From NCBI GenBank assembly GCA_001725415.1, contig MEGH01000005.1, positions 197,218-261,217 on the forward strand: a DNA stretch of 64,000 nt. Reading direction: 5' to 3'. This document shows positions 18,141 through 27,581 of the stretch, piece by piece (within the stretch, counting starts at the first letter, position 1; every line of letters starts with the position of its first letter). The position numbers and the translations under genes were made by a program. The DNA is from Pseudonocardia sp. SCN 73-27. Its GTDB lineage: Bacteria; Actinomycetota; Actinomycetes; Mycobacteriales; Pseudonocardiaceae. The notes under the pieces were generated by a model. The model was not told where the DNA came from. It searched no databases and was given only the letters and a program-made list of their open reading frames with translations.

Positions 18141-18830
18141 GTGACCGCCGAGTCCGAGCTCGCCGACGTCGGCGGGCTCGGCGCGCAGAGCCTCGTCGAG
18201 CTCGCGGCGCGACGGTTGCGGGCGGAGATCCTCAGCGGGTCGCTCGCACCCGGCGAACGGCTCGTCGAGGAGCAGCTGACGCGCCGGTTCGGGACGAGCC
18301 GTGCGCCGCTGCGCGAGGCGCTGCGCCTGCTCGGGCAGCAGGGGCTCGTCGAGCACCTGCCACGGCGCGGGGTCCGGGTGACCCGGCTGTCACCCACCGA
18401 CATCGACGAGCTCTTCGGCCTGCGCGACGTCCTCGAACGGTTCGCCGTCGACCTCGCGCTCGGTGCAGGGCCGCCACCGGCCGACCGCCTGGCCGAGCTG
18501 GAACGGGCTACCGCGCGGATCGAGCGGGCATCCGCCGCGGGCGAGACCCTCGACCAGGCCGAGGCCCACCGGGAGTTCCATCTCGCGCTCGTCGGGCTGG
18601 CGGGCCACCAGCACCTGCTGCGCGTCTACGAGCCCGTGATCCTGCAGCTGCAGCTGTACATGGCGACCAACATGCGCCGCGAGGCCGAGGTCCGGCCGGC
18701 GACGTCGGGGGCGCAGCGGCACCGGCGACTCCTCGAGGCAGTGGCGAGCGGCGACCACGACGCAGTCGTCGATGCCCTCGGAGCGCACGGCGCCCGCACC
18801 TACCTGGCCCCGGAGCTGGAAGGCAGCTGA
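18141..18830 (+). CDS. GntR-family regulator (FCD/FadR type)
   Basis: A 229-residue protein. A winged helix ([21 protein letters not shown], then [22 protein letters not shown]) is followed by an all-helical FCD ligand domain ([33 protein letters not shown]), in which acids and histidines usually bind a metal. GTG 18141 follows GGAGG. It reads in the same direction as the allophanate operon that starts 195 bp later, and it is the obvious candidate regulator, sensing a small carboxylate or ureide. Inference from position. Confidence 0.88.
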   Translation: MTAESELADVGGLGAQSLVELAARRLRAEILSGSLAPGERLVEEQLTRRFGTSRAPLREALRLLGQQGLVEHLPRRGVRVTRLSPTDIDELFGLRDVLERFAVDLALGAGPPPADRLAELERATARIERASAAGETLDQAEAHREFHLALVGLAGHQHLLRVYEPVILQLQLYMATNMRREAEVRPATSGAQRHRRLLEAVASGDHDAVVDALGAHGARTYLAPELEGS

Positions 18831-19025
18831 CCCCCGGGGCGGGGACGATCCCGTCGTCGACGCCGGGCGCAACCTCACGGTCGCAGTCAGGGGTCCGGGG
18901 CGCGCCGAGGTCGGCGCGATGTCCGGGGGCGGGGCCCCGGCGATCCGAGTGCAGCCGGCGAAGCCGTCACATGCTCGTAACGGCGCACGCCCCCTCCCGA
19001 CACCAAACGGTCGACAATCGACGAA

Positions 19026-20366
19026 GTGCGGACACAGAGCGAGGCCCACCCGACCGGGGTGGCATCCCTGTCGGCGGGCTACCGCGACGGCACGGTGCAG
19101 GTGCGCGCTGTCGTCGAGACACTCCTGGCACACCTCGCCGACCATCACGACGAGGGGGTCTGGATCAGCGTGTCGGACACCGCCACGCTGCGAGGCCGCG
19201 CCGCCGAGCTCGATGCGAGCGGGCCCGAGGGACTCCCGCTGTTCGGCATCCCCGTCGCGGTCAAGGACAACATCGACGTCGCGGGGCTGCCCACGACCGC
19301 GGCCTGCCCCGCGTTCGCCTACAGCCCGTCCCGCGACGCCGCGGCGGTGCGCCGGCTGCGCGACGCCGGCGCGGTGATCGTCGGCAAGACCAACCTCGAC
19401 CAGTTCGCGACGGGACTGTCCGGCCAGCGATCCCCCTACGGCGCGTGCGAGAGCGTCTTCGGCGGCGACCTGATCTCCGGCGGGTCGAGCTCGGGCAGCG
19501 CCGTGGCCGTCGCGTCCGCGATCGTGCCCGTCGCGCTGGGTACCGACACGGCGGGCTCGGGGCGGGTCCCGGCGGCGCTCAACGGGATCGTCGGGCTCAA
19601 GCCGACACGGGGGCTGGTGGGCACGTCGGGCGTCGTGCCGGCGTGCCGGTCGCTCGACTGCGTCAGCGTGTTCACCCACTCCACCTCCGACGCCGCCACC
19701 GTGCTGGACGTGCTCGCCGGGCCCGACCCCGACGACCCGTGGTCTCGCACCGGACCCCCGCTGCCGGCATCGACCACGCCGAGGCTCGCCCTCCCCGACG
19801 ACCTGGACCTCGACCCCGGTATCGCCGCGAGGTTCGCGCAGGTCACGGAGGTCGCGGCGGCGCGGGCGGACGCCGTCGTACGGACATCCGCCGAGCCGCT
19901 GCGGGAGGCGGGTGCCCTGCTCTACGACGGCCCCTGGGTCGCCGAACGCCTCGCCGGCCTGGCCGGCTTCCTCGCCGGACATGCCGACGACGTCCTCCCG
20001 GTGACCCGGGCCGTGATCGAGCGCGGCCGGGACTTCGACGCCGTCGCGACCTTCCGCGCCCGCCACCGCCTCCAGGAGCTGCGGGCGTGGTGCCGGGACC
20101 TGTTCGGCCGCGCCGACGTCCTGCTGCTACCGACCGTCCCGACGACGTTCACGCGCGCCGAGATGGCCGAGGACCCGGTGGCGCGCAACGCCGTCCTCGG
20201 CCGGTACACGCAGTTCACGAACCTGCTCGACCTCGCCGCCGTCGCCGTGCCCGCCGGGTTCACCACCGACGGCAGGCCCTGCGGGGTGACCCTCGTCGGC
20301 CCCGCGTTCTCCGAGACCCGGCTGCTCACCGCAGCCGCCGCGCTCGTCCCTGTGGAGGTGTCATGA
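19026..20366 (+). CDS. allophanate hydrolase, amidase domain (AtzF-like)
   Basis: A 446-residue amidase-signature enzyme. Lys80 ([11 protein letters not shown]), the cis-Ser in ISGGSSSGS (Ser154/155) and Ser178 in [11 protein letters not shown] make the Ser-Ser-Lys triad. [13 protein letters not shown] is a hallmark of allophanate hydrolases rather than general amidases. Family enzymes cleave allophanate to ammonia and CO2, the last step of biuret, cyanurate and ATP-dependent urea breakdown. Normal AtzF proteins are about 600 residues with a second C-terminal domain; this protein stops after the amidase part, and the missing domain is encoded separately at 23842. Overlaps the next gene by 4 nt (ATGA). 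Confidence 0.9.
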   Translation: MRTQSEAHPTGVASLSAGYRDGTVQVRAVVETLLAHLADHHDEGVWISVSDTATLRGRAAELDASGPEGLPLFGIPVAVKDNIDVAGLPTTAACPAFAYSPSRDAAAVRRLRDAGAVIVGKTNLDQFATGLSGQRSPYGACESVFGGDLISGGSSSGSAVAVASAIVPVALGTDTAGSGRVPAALNGIVGLKPTRGLVGTSGVVPACRSLDCVSVFTHSTSDAATVLDVLAGPDPDDPWSRTGPPLPASTTPRLALPDDLDLDPGIAARFAQVTEVAAARADAVVRTSAEPLREAGALLYDGPWVAERLAGLAGFLAGHADDVLPVTRAVIERGRDFDAVATFRARHRLQELRAWCRDLFGRADVLLLPTVPTTFTRAEMAEDPVARNAVLGRYTQFTNLLDLAAVAVPAGFTTDGRPCGVTLVGPAFSETRLLTAAAALVPVEVS

Positions 20367-21085
20367 CACTCGGTACGGACACACGCACCGCGACCATCGG
20401 CCCGGTCGCGGCCCGCCCCTATGCCTGGCCGTACGACCGGTCGGTCCCCGCGTCGAGAACGGCGCTGATCTGCATCGACTGGCAGGTCGACTTCTGCGGG
20501 CCCGGCGGCTACGTCGACCGGATGGGCTACGACATCGCGCTGACGCGCACGGGACTGGGGCCGACGGCCCGGCTGCTCGCGCACGCCCGGGAGGTCGGGA
20601 TGCTCGTGGTCCACACCCGCGAGGGCCACTCCCCCGACCTGTCCGACCTGCCCGCGAACAAGCGCTGGCGGTCACGGCAGATCGGCGCGGAGATCGGGTC
20701 CGAAGGACCCGCAGGCCGGATCCTCGTCCGCGGCGAACCCGGGTGGGAGATCGTCCCGGAGGTCGCACCGATACCCGGTGAGGTACTGGTCGACAAACCG
20801 GGGAAGGGCGCGTTCTACGCGACACAGCTCGACCTGGTGCTGCGCAGCAACGGGATCACCCACATCCTGCTGACCGGGATCACCACCGACGTCTGCGTGC
20901 ACACCACCATGCGCGAGGCCAACGACCGCGGCTACGAGTGTCTGATCCTCTCCGACTGCACCGGGGCGACCGACCCGGCCAACCACGACGCCGCCCTGCA
21001 CATGGTGACGATGCAGGGCGGGGTCTTCGGGGCCGTCGGGACCGCGACCTCCGTCATCGACGCAACCACCTGGAGCGACTCGTGA
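20363..21085 (+). CDS. biuret-hydrolase-like cysteine hydrolase, copy 1
   Basis: A 240-residue isochorismatase-fold enzyme. The catalytic triad is visible as Asp39 (ICIDWQVDF), Lys148 (DKPGKGAF) and Cys178 ([15 protein letters not shown]). The pattern [32 protein letters not shown] is shared with biuret amidohydrolases, which make allophanate and ammonia from biuret. The neighbouring allophanate hydrolase domain supports this reaction. The exact substrate (biuret or another ureide) remains inferred. Start ATG 20363 overlaps the amidase stop. Confidence 0.82.
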   Translation: MTLGTDTRTATIGPVAARPYAWPYDRSVPASRTALICIDWQVDFCGPGGYVDRMGYDIALTRTGLGPTARLLAHAREVGMLVVHTREGHSPDLSDLPANKRWRSRQIGAEIGSEGPAGRILVRGEPGWEIVPEVAPIPGEVLVDKPGKGAFYATQLDLVLRSNGITHILLTGITTDVCVHTTMREANDRGYECLILSDCTGATDPANHDAALHMVTMQGGVFGAVGTATSVIDATTWSDS

Positions 21086-21759
21086 TCTCCGTCGACGCCG
21101 ACCCCGCACCGTTCACGTTCGCCCCGGCGACGACCGCACTCGTGATCATCGACATGCAGCGCGACTTCTGCGAACCCGGCGGCTTCGGCGAGACGCTGGG
21201 CAACGACGTCTCGCTCCTGCAGTCGGTCATACCGCCGTTGCAGACCGTCCTGGCCACGGCCCGCGCGCTCGGCATGACCGTCATCCACACCAGGGAGGGC
21301 CACGTCCCCGACCTGAGCGACTGCCCGCCGGCCAAGCTCAACCGCGGCAACCCGTCCCTCCGGATCGGGGACCCCGGCCCGAAGGGCCGCATCCTGGTCC
21401 GCGGCGAGTTCGGCCACGACATCGTCGACGAGCTGGCGCCGCTTCCGGACGAGCTCGTGATCGACAAACCCGGGAAGGGCTCCTTCCACGGCACCACCTT
21501 CGGCGCCGAGCTGCAGGCACGGGGCATCACGAGCCTCCTCGTCGCCGGTGTCACGACCGAGGTGTGCGTGCACACCACCGTCCGGGAGGCCAACGACCGC
21601 GGCTACGAGTGCCTCGTGCTCTCCGACTGCACCGGCTCGTACTTCCCGCAGTTCCACCGCGTCGCACTGCAGATGGTCGCCGCGCAGGGCGGCATCTTCG
21701 GCTGGGTCGCACCGTCGTCCGCCCTGCTCACCGCACTCACCCCGGAGGCCGTCCGATGA
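21082..21759 (+). CDS. biuret-hydrolase-like cysteine hydrolase, copy 2
   Basis: A 225-residue paralogue of the preceding protein. Asp24 ([15 protein letters not shown]), Lys132 (DKPGKGSF) and Cys162 ([20 protein letters not shown]) are all kept, and [11 protein letters not shown] and GRILVRGEF match. It lacks the 15-residue N-terminal extension of copy 1. GTG 21082 overlaps the previous stop, and its stop overlaps the permease ATG. Tandem duplication with all catalytic residues kept in both suggests two related ureide substrates or a hetero-oligomer rather than a dead copy. Confidence 0.82.
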   Translation: MISVDADPAPFTFAPATTALVIIDMQRDFCEPGGFGETLGNDVSLLQSVIPPLQTVLATARALGMTVIHTREGHVPDLSDCPPAKLNRGNPSLRIGDPGPKGRILVRGEFGHDIVDELAPLPDELVIDKPGKGSFHGTTFGAELQARGITSLLVAGVTTEVCVHTTVREANDRGYECLVLSDCTGSYFPQFHRVALQMVAAQGGIFGWVAPSSALLTALTPEAVR

Positions 21760-23429
21760 GCACCACCGACACCCCGTCGCAGCCGATGAAGCTGTCCTGG
21801 TGGGTCTCCGGCGACACCAACGCCTTCTTCGGCCTCGGCTTCAACACCCTCGTCAACGTCCTGGTGCTGTCGGGCCTGTGCCTGGGGGTGGTGAACATCC
21901 CGGGCGCGGAGGTCTTCGGCGTCATCCTCCCCGCGCTGGGCGTGCAGCTGCTGATAGGCAACGTCTACTACACCTACCTGGCGCGCCGGCTGGCCCGCAG
22001 GGAGGGCCGCACCGACGTCTGCGCGATGCCGTACGGACCGTCGGTCCCGCACATGTTCATCGTCGTCTTCGTGATCATGCTGCCGATCTACCTGCAGACC
22101 CGCGACCCGATCGCGGCCTGGGCCGCGGGTCTCGCCTGGTCGTTCATCATCGGGATCATCGTCCTGGTCGGCGCGTTCGTCGGCCCGTTCATCCGCAGGT
22201 ACACACCGCAGGCTGCGATGCTCGGCACCCTGGCGGGCATCTCGATCGCGTTCATCTCGATGCGCCCGGCCGCCCAGATGTGGGAGGCACTGTGGATCGC
22301 GCTCCCGGTCATGGTGATCATCCTGATCGGGTTCTTCACCGACCTGAAGCTGCCGGGCAACATCCCGGTCGGACTGGCGGCGCTGCTCGTCGGCACCGCG
22401 ATCGGCTGGATCGGCGGCTACATGTCGGCGCCCGACGTCGTGTCCGCCGCGAAGGACGTCGCCCTGTCGCTGCCGACGCTCGACTTCGCCCGGCTCGGCG
22501 ACGGCCTGGCCGACGTCGCGCCGCTGCTCGCGACCGCGATCCCGCTGGGCATCTACAACTTCACCGAGGGCATGACGAACGTGGAGTCCGCGGCCGTCGC
22601 GGGTGACGAGTACAACCTGCGCGCGATCCTGGCCGCCGACGGCATCGGTGCCGTCGTCGGCTCCTGCCTGGGCTGTCCGTTCCCGCCCGCCGTCTACATC
22701 GGGCACCCCGGCTGGAAGGCCGCGGGCGGCCGGACGACGTACTCGCTCGCCTCCGGCGTCGTCATTGCGCTCATGTGCTTCCTGGGGCTGTTCGGGCTGC
22801 TCGGTGCCCTGCTGCCGCTACCCGCGATCGTGCCGATCCTGCTCTACATCGGCCTGCTGATCGGCGCGCAGGCGTTCCAGGAGGTCCCGAAGCGGCATGC
22901 CGTGGCGGTGGTCGTCGCGATCATCCCGAACATCGCGTCGTGGGCGGCGGGGCTGATGAACAACGCCCTCTCGGCTGCGGGCACGTCGCCGTCGCAGGTC
23001 GGTGAGGAGGCGCTGACGGGGGCGGGCCTGGTCTACCACGGCACGGTCCTGCTCGGTGGTGGCGCGATCCTCGCCGGCCTGGTGCTCGGGTCGATCGTCG
23101 CGTTCATCGTCGACAAGAACTTCGTCGCGGCCGGCATCTACAGTCTCGCCGGCGCCGCGCTGGGGTTCGTGGGGCTGATCCACGCCGAGTCCGTCGGATG
23201 GAACGTCGGTGGGCAGATCGCGCTCGGGTATCTCTTCGCGGGCGTCATCCTGCTGGTGTTCGGCCTGGTCGCGCGCCGGGCACGGCGGAAGGCCCCGGCC
23301 CCCGACACCCCGCACGCGGACACCACGCCCGGCGACGTCGCCCCCGCGCGCACCGCGGAGGACGAACCGGTCGCGGACCCCGCACCCGCTGTGGCGCCGA
23401 CCACGCACGGAAAGCCGGCGACCGCGTGA
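21756..23429 (+). CDS. NCS2/AzgA-like permease
   Basis: A 557-residue polytopic membrane protein with about 12-14 hydrophobic segments. The start [22 protein letters not shown] and the repeat-type segments [20 protein letters not shown] and [29 protein letters not shown] resemble xanthine/uracil/vitamin C (NCS2, AzgA) permeases. The C-terminal 50 residues are a Pro/Ala/Thr-rich hydrophilic tail. In this operon it probably imports the nitrogen compound hydrolysed by the neighbours. Overlaps both flanking genes by 4 nt. Substrate inferred. Confidence 0.8.
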   Translation: MSTTDTPSQPMKLSWWVSGDTNAFFGLGFNTLVNVLVLSGLCLGVVNIPGAEVFGVILPALGVQLLIGNVYYTYLARRLARREGRTDVCAMPYGPSVPHMFIVVFVIMLPIYLQTRDPIAAWAAGLAWSFIIGIIVLVGAFVGPFIRRYTPQAAMLGTLAGISIAFISMRPAAQMWEALWIALPVMVIILIGFFTDLKLPGNIPVGLAALLVGTAIGWIGGYMSAPDVVSAAKDVALSLPTLDFARLGDGLADVAPLLATAIPLGIYNFTEGMTNVESAAVAGDEYNLRAILAADGIGAVVGSCLGCPFPPAVYIGHPGWKAAGGRTTYSLASGVVIALMCFLGLFGLLGALLPLPAIVPILLYIGLLIGAQAFQEVPKRHAVAVVVAIIPNIASWAAGLMNNALSAAGTSPSQVGEEALTGAGLVYHGTVLLGGGAILAGLVLGSIVAFIVDKNFVAAGIYSLAGAALGFVGLIHAESVGWNVGGQIALGYLFAGVILLVFGLVARRARRKAPAPDTPHADTTPGDVAPARTAEDEPVADPAPAVAPTTHGKPATA

Positions 23430-23845
23430 GTGTGCCGACCGGAGTGGGGCCCGCCACCAGCGCGGGCCCCACGGTCGACCGGCCCGATGTCCTCGCCGAG
23501 GTCACGGCCGCGTTCGACCGATACGAGGTCGCCTTGCGCGCGGGCGACGTGACGACGCTCGTGGAGCTGTTCTGGGACGACCCGCGGTGCGTGCGCTACG
23601 GCGTCGCGGACCGGCAGTACGGCGGCGACGCGGTCGCGACGTGGCGACGTGGCGACCCCGGCGTACCGCCCGGACGGACGCTGTCAGGCACGGTCGTCGT
23701 CACCGTCGACGACCGCACCGCCGTGGTCAGCACACTGTTCAGCTATCCGGGCGCCACCGTCGAGGGCAGGCAGACCCAGACCTGGGTGCGGTTCGCCGAC
23801 GGCTGGCGGATCGTCGCCGCCCACGTGTCGGAGGTGCCCGCGTGA
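23426..23845 (+). CDS. AtzH/HpxZ-like NTF2-fold protein (DUF3225)
   Basis: A 139-residue protein: LAEVTAAFDRYEVALRAGDV, then LFWDDPRCVRYGVADRQYGG, and the closing TQTWVRFADGWRIVAAHVSEV. This is the DUF3225 pattern of AtzH and HpxZ, small NTF2-fold proteins encoded with amidases of cyanurate and oxalurate catabolism. It starts at GTG 23426 inside the permease stop and ends inside the next start. Its role may be to act on, or channel, the carboxylated ureide for the amidase. It supports a ureide pathway for the operon. Confidence 0.82.
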   Translation: MSVPTGVGPATSAGPTVDRPDVLAEVTAAFDRYEVALRAGDVTTLVELFWDDPRCVRYGVADRQYGGDAVATWRRGDPGVPPGRTLSGTVVVTVDDRTAVVSTLFSYPGATVEGRQTQTWVRFADGWRIVAAHVSEVPA

Positions 23846-24780
23846 CCGCGACGGTGCTGCTCGCGGTCGTCGCCGCACACCGGCGCGGGCAGCCCCTCCA
23901 CCACGAGCTCGCTGCCCTGGGAGCCGTGCACGCCGGTGCCGCCCGCACCGTCGCGGCCTACCGGCTGCTCGCCCTGGCCGGTCCCGGCCCCGAGCGGGGC
24001 GGCATCGTGCGGGTGCCGACGGGCGGTGCCGCGATCGAGGTCGAGCTGCACCAGCTGCTCGTCGAGGAGCTCGGCCGGCTCGTCATCGCGTTGCCCGACC
24101 CGCTCGCGGTGGGTCGGATCCTGCTCGGCGACGGGAGGTCGGTCATCGGGATCGTGTGCGCGTGGACCCCCGAGCGAGCCGTCGACGTCACCGCGCACCG
24201 GTCGTGGCCGGCCTACCTCTCGTCGCGGGGCTCGCGCTCCGCGACGGGCACGCCGACCGGTGACATCTCCGGCGACGTCGTGAGCGCGGTCGGGCCCGCC
24301 TCTGCGGCGACGCAGTCGGGGATGGAGTCGTCGGCGGCGACGGCACCCCCGGCGGGCAACGTCTCGGGCGCGCGCAGCCAGAACAGCAGGGCGAGCGCGG
24401 AGATCACCCCGGTCACGCCGAACGCCCAGCCGAAACCGGCGTGCTCGGCCACGAACCCGGCGACGAGCGGGCCGGTGATCGCGCCGAGGTCGCCCGCCAT
24501 CTGGAACCCGGCCAGGACGGTGCCGCCGCGCGACTTCGCGCCGATGACGTCGGCCACCGCGGCCGTCATCGCGGGGTTCACCAGCCCGCTCCCGACGCCG
24601 CACACCAGCGACAGCACCAGGAACACCGGCAGCGACTCGACGAGCCCCAGCACGCCCGTCGCGACCGCCGCGACGACGAGCCCGGACATCACCGGCGGCT
24701 TGCGCCCGGACCGGTCCGACCAGCGTCCGGAGATCATCAGCGTGGCGGCGTTCCCGACCGCGAACACCCCGAGCGCGTAG
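23842..24780 (+). CDS. stand-alone allophanate hydrolase C-terminal domain, long antisense tail
   Basis: From GTG 23842, overlapping the AtzH-like stop. Residues 1 to about 128 match the C-terminal domain of allophanate hydrolase: GQPLHHELAALGAVHAGAART, YRLLALAGPG, GGAAIEVELHQL, LLGDGRSVIGIVCAW and SWPAYLSS. That domain is normally fused to the AtzF amidase; here it is the last gene of the same operon. After AYLSS the frame has no stop until 24780, so a Ser/Thr/Pro/Ala-rich tail of about 185 residues is encoded antisense to the MFS gene. The tail has no domain features. The true stop may have been lost, so the domain call is firm and the 3' end uncertain. Confidence 0.72.
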   Translation: MTATVLLAVVAAHRRGQPLHHELAALGAVHAGAARTVAAYRLLALAGPGPERGGIVRVPTGGAAIEVELHQLLVEELGRLVIALPDPLAVGRILLGDGRSVIGIVCAWTPERAVDVTAHRSWPAYLSSRGSRSATGTPTGDISGDVVSAVGPASAATQSGMESSAATAPPAGNVSGARSQNSRASAEITPVTPNAQPKPACSATNPATSGPVIAPRSPAIWNPARTVPPRDFAPMTSATAAVIAGFTSPLPTPHTSDSTRNTGSDSTSPSTPVATAATTSPDITGGLRPDRSDQRPEIISVAAFPTANTPSA

Positions 24781-25553
24781 CCGGACCAGGCGTCGCTCTC
24801 CTGCAGGACCATCACGACGAACAGCGGCACCATCGCGACGCGCACGCCGAAGACGGCCCAGCCGTTGGCGAAGCTCGCGGCCAGCGCGGCGCGGTAGGTG
24901 GGGTGGCCGAAGGCGGTGTGGAACGTCGCGGCGGGTGCGGCGGCCGGGTCGGCCGAGACGGGCGGGCCGGTGCGCCCGCGCAGCAGGACGCCGGTGAGCA
25001 CGAGCGCGACCACGACCGTGCCCGAGTAGGCCAGGAACGGCACCCGCAGCCCGAACCCGATGAGCAGGCCGCCCAGCAGCGGGCCGGCGACGTTGCCCAG
25101 CAGGAACCCGGTCGCCCAGCTGCCCGACGCCCGCCCGCGTGCTTCGGGCGGGGCGAGCCGCACGAGCAGCGAGATCGCGGAGACGGTGAACATCGTCGAC
25201 CCGATGCCGCCGAACGCCCGGAAGAACAGCAGCTGCCAGTAGTTCGCCGCGAACGCGCAGAGGGCGCTGGACGCGGCCGAGATGCCGAGGCCGACGACGT
25301 AGACGCGCAGCTCGCCGAACCTGCTGACGAGCCGCCCGCTGACCGGGGCGAACCCCAGCCGGAACACCGCGAACAGGCTGATGACGAGCGAGGCCGCGGT
25401 GACGCCGACGTCGAAGCTGCGGGCGAACGTCGGCAAGGCGGGCGCGACCACGCCGAACCCGACCGCGATGACGAACGCTGCGCCGACCAGGACCCAGATC
25501 TCCCGGGGCAGCCGTGCCGTTGTCGTGTCCTTGCTGCCGGACCTGCCCCGCAT
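24213..25553 (-). CDS. MFS transporter
   Basis: A 446-residue major facilitator protein with about 12 membrane segments. The motif RLVSRFGELRVYVVG lies between TM2 and TM3, SGRWSDRSGRKPPVMSG between TM8 and TM9, and APALPTFARSFDVG near TM1. ATG 25553 was chosen before RGRSGSKD because the basic N-terminus leads straight into TM1; upstream in-frame codons add an unrelated leader. It is convergent with the allophanate operon, whose last frame runs 568 bp into it. A drug or metabolite exporter is likely; substrate unknown. Confidence 0.85.
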   Translation of the reverse strand: MRGRSGSKDTTTARLPREIWVLVGAAFVIAVGFGVVAPALPTFARSFDVGVTAASLVISLFAVFRLGFAPVSGRLVSRFGELRVYVVGLGISAASSALCAFAANYWQLLFFRAFGGIGSTMFTVSAISLLVRLAPPEARGRASGSWATGFLLGNVAGPLLGGLLIGFGLRVPFLAYSGTVVVALVLTGVLLRGRTGPPVSADPAAAPAATFHTAFGHPTYRAALAASFANGWAVFGVRVAMVPLFVVMVLQESDAWSGYALGVFAVGNAATLMISGRWSDRSGRKPPVMSGLVVAAVATGVLGLVESLPVFLVLSLVCGVGSGLVNPAMTAAVADVIGAKSRGGTVLAGFQMAGDLGAITGPLVAGFVAEHAGFGWAFGVTGVISALALLFWLRAPETLPAGGAVAADDSIPDCVAAEAGPTALTTSPEMSPVGVPVAEREPRDER

Positions 25554-25640
25554 GCCCACCTGATCCCTCTCGTCCACTTCGTGAGCAAGGCTAAACGAGG
25601 CGGAGGCCGTCGGGCACCGAGGTGTGCCGGGAAACAAGAA

Positions 25641-25678
25641 CCGGGGCCGCCCCGCTCGGTCGAGCGGTGCGGCCCCGG
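25641..25678 (-). terminator. terminator of tmRNA gene
   Basis: CCGGGGCCGC and CCGCTC pair with GAGCGG and GCGGCCCCGG around a GGTC loop, with one unpaired base on each side. On the minus strand the hairpin follows the tmRNA 3' end by 11 nt and is followed by TTCTTGTTT, a short T-rich run. Confidence 0.8.
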
Positions 25679-25689
25679 CTTCAGGGGTG

Positions 25690-26058
25690 TGGAGGTGCCG
25701 GGAATCGAACCCGGGTCCTCCGTTGCTTCACGAGGGCTTCTCCGTGCGCAGTCCGCTATGCCTCTACTCGGACCCTCCGGTCACGCGAACAAGCCGGAGT
25801 GACGATCCCAGTCGCTGTGTGATGTCCCGTGCGAGCCCGCGACCGGCCCGCACGGTGATCCCTCTGAATGATGCCGGGGTCCGGGGCGAGGGAGCCCCCG
25901 GTCCGACAGCGACGCTCCTCGCTCAGGCGGCGAGGGCGTACGCGCGCTGACTCTTGTCGGCGCTTGATTTTTTGCGACGGGTGGTTAACGAGATCATCGT
26001 CGCCTTCCTCGGCACGCTTCACCTCGATCTACATCCGAAGTCGAAACCGTTCACCCCC
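25690..26058 (-). ncRNA. ssrA: transfer-messenger RNA (tmRNA)
   Basis: The 5' end GGGGGTGAACGGTTTCGACTTCGG and the 3' end with T-arm GGGTTCGATTCCCGG and acceptor CACCTCC pair as in tmRNA; CCA is not encoded. The tag frame ends at TGA 25923-25925 and its last twelve codons read ADKSQRAYALAA, close to the mycobacterial tag ADSHQRDYALAA. The resume codon is probably GCC at 25959-25961, though an A-rich run lies just before it. tmRNA rescues stalled ribosomes with SmpB, encoded about 1 kb upstream on the same strand. Confidence 0.95.
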
Positions 26059-26150
26059 TGGGCGTCCACCCGCTGTGGGCGCTCACGACATCTTAACGCG
26101 GCAGCGCCGCCGGATCATCCCGATTACCCCGGACGCCCTCCGTCATGCCG

Positions 26151-27068
26151 TCACGCGTCCGTCCCGAGTCCGAGAAGGCGCGCCGGGGCGTCGTGCAGGA
26201 CCGACCTCAGGAAGTCGGCGCCCAGCCGGTCGTCGGCCGCCGCCCAGCGGGCGATCACCGCGATCTGCTCGTGGTAGGCGTACGGGATGTTGGGGAAGTC
26301 CGTCCCGAGCACCACACGGTCGGCGACGCCGGCCAGCCGCGCCGGCCAGTCGCGCGGCAACGGCGCGATCACCTCGGCGAACCCGGTACCGACGACCGTC
26401 GTGTCGATCACGACGCCCGGGTAGCGCTCGACGAGCGCGAGCGCCTCGACGAAATCGGGCATCCCCGCGTGCGCCAGCACGATCCGCAGCCGCGGGTGCG
26501 CGGCCAGGACCTCGGCGAACACGTCGAGACCCGTGAACTCCCCCGACACCGGGCCGTGACCGCAGTGCACCATCGCCGGAATGCCGGCCTCCGCGAGCAG
26601 CCCCCACGCCGGGGCCAGCAGCGGGTCGCGCGGGTCGTAGCCGCCGACCTGCACGTGCGCCTTCACCAGCCGCGCCCCGGCGTCGACGGCCTTGCCCAGG
26701 TAGTCGACGACCGTGGGCTCCGGAAACATCGTCGCCGTCGGCACCGCGTCCGGGGTGGCCGCCGCGAAGTCGAGCACCCACCCCGTCAGCCACTCCGCCA
26801 TGTCCGCCTTGTGCGGGTACACCAGCGGCGCGAACCGCAGCACACCCATACCGCGCAGGATCGCGAGCCGCTCCTCCTCGGGGAGCCGGTAGTGGATCGG
26901 CCAGGGCCGCCCGTAGTACTCCTCGCCCCGCGCGAAGTGCGCCCACACCTTGGCCATGACCCGGTCGGGCATGAAGTGCGTGTGCGTGTCGACGAGGCCC
27001 GGAAGGCCCAGGTCGGCGACGAACCGTGCGACGTCCGCGTCGTCGGCCGGGGGCGGGGGAACCGTCAC
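26151..27068 (-). CDS. amidohydrolase-family protein (TIM-barrel)
   Basis: A 305-residue metal-dependent hydrolase of the Amidohydro_2/ACMSD-like type. [20 protein letters not shown] gives the HxH metal motif, [15 protein letters not shown] and [15 protein letters not shown] supply histidines, and [17 protein letters not shown] supplies the late aspartate. GTG 27068 overlaps the smpB stop by 4 nt, so it is translated with smpB although the functions look unrelated. Family members are decarboxylases or C-N/C-O hydrolases; substrate unknown. Confidence 0.82.
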   Translation of the reverse strand: MTVPPPPADDADVARFVADLGLPGLVDTHTHFMPDRVMAKVWAHFARGEEYYGRPWPIHYRLPEEERLAILRGMGVLRFAPLVYPHKADMAEWLTGWVLDFAAATPDAVPTATMFPEPTVVDYLGKAVDAGARLVKAHVQVGGYDPRDPLLAPAWGLLAEAGIPAMVHCGHGPVSGEFTGLDVFAEVLAAHPRLRIVLAHAGMPDFVEALALVERYPGVVIDTTVVGTGFAEVIAPLPRDWPARLAGVADRVVLGTDFPNIPYAYHEQIAVIARWAAADDRLGADFLRSVLHDAPARLLGLGTDA

Positions 27069-27550
27069 CGCAGCTCCCGGGCGCGCCCCTTCGCCGCGCG
27101 GCCGAACGCACGCTGCACCTCTCGGTCGGCGTCGCGCCGGGCGAGGTCCTGCCGCTTGTCGTAGGTCTTCTTGCCCTTGGCCAGCGCGACCTCGCACTTG
27201 ACCTTGCCCTCGCTGAAGTACAGGGCCAGCGGCACCAGCGTCAGACCACCCTCGCGCGTCTTGCCGATCAGGCTCTCGATCTCGCGACGGTGCAGCAGCA
27301 GCTTGCGTGTGCGCCGCGGCTCGTGGTTGGTCCAGCTGCCGTGCGTGTACTCGGGGATGTGCAGCCCGCGCAGCCACACCTCGCCGTCGTCGATCGTGGC
27401 GAAGGCGTCGGCGAGCGAGGCACGACCCAACCGCAGACTCTTGACCTCGGTGCCCATCAACGCGACACCCGCCTCGTAGGTGTCGAGGATGGCGTAGTCG
27501 TGTCGCGCCCTGCGGTTCTGCGCGATCACCTTGCGGCCTTTCTCCTTCAC
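27065..27550 (-). CDS. smpB: SsrA-binding protein SmpB
   Basis: A 161-residue Smp[36 protein letters not shown] and [29 protein letters not shown] are family signatures; the basic C-terminal tail enters the ribosomal mRNA path. It binds tmRNA, whose gene is on the same strand 1 kb downstream. The order ftsE-ftsX-smpB with ssrA nearby is the usual actinobacterial one. Full length. Confidence 0.97.
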   Translation of the reverse strand: MKEKGRKVIAQNRRARHDYAILDTYEAGVALMGTEVKSLRLGRASLADAFATIDDGEVWLRGLHIPEYTHGSWTNHEPRRTRKLLLHRREIESLIGKTREGGLTLVPLALYFSEGKVKCEVALAKGKKTYDKRQDLARRDADREVQRAFGRAAKGRARELR

Positions 27551-27581
27551 CTGTCCAGCCTACGCGGGCGGGGAACCGGTT

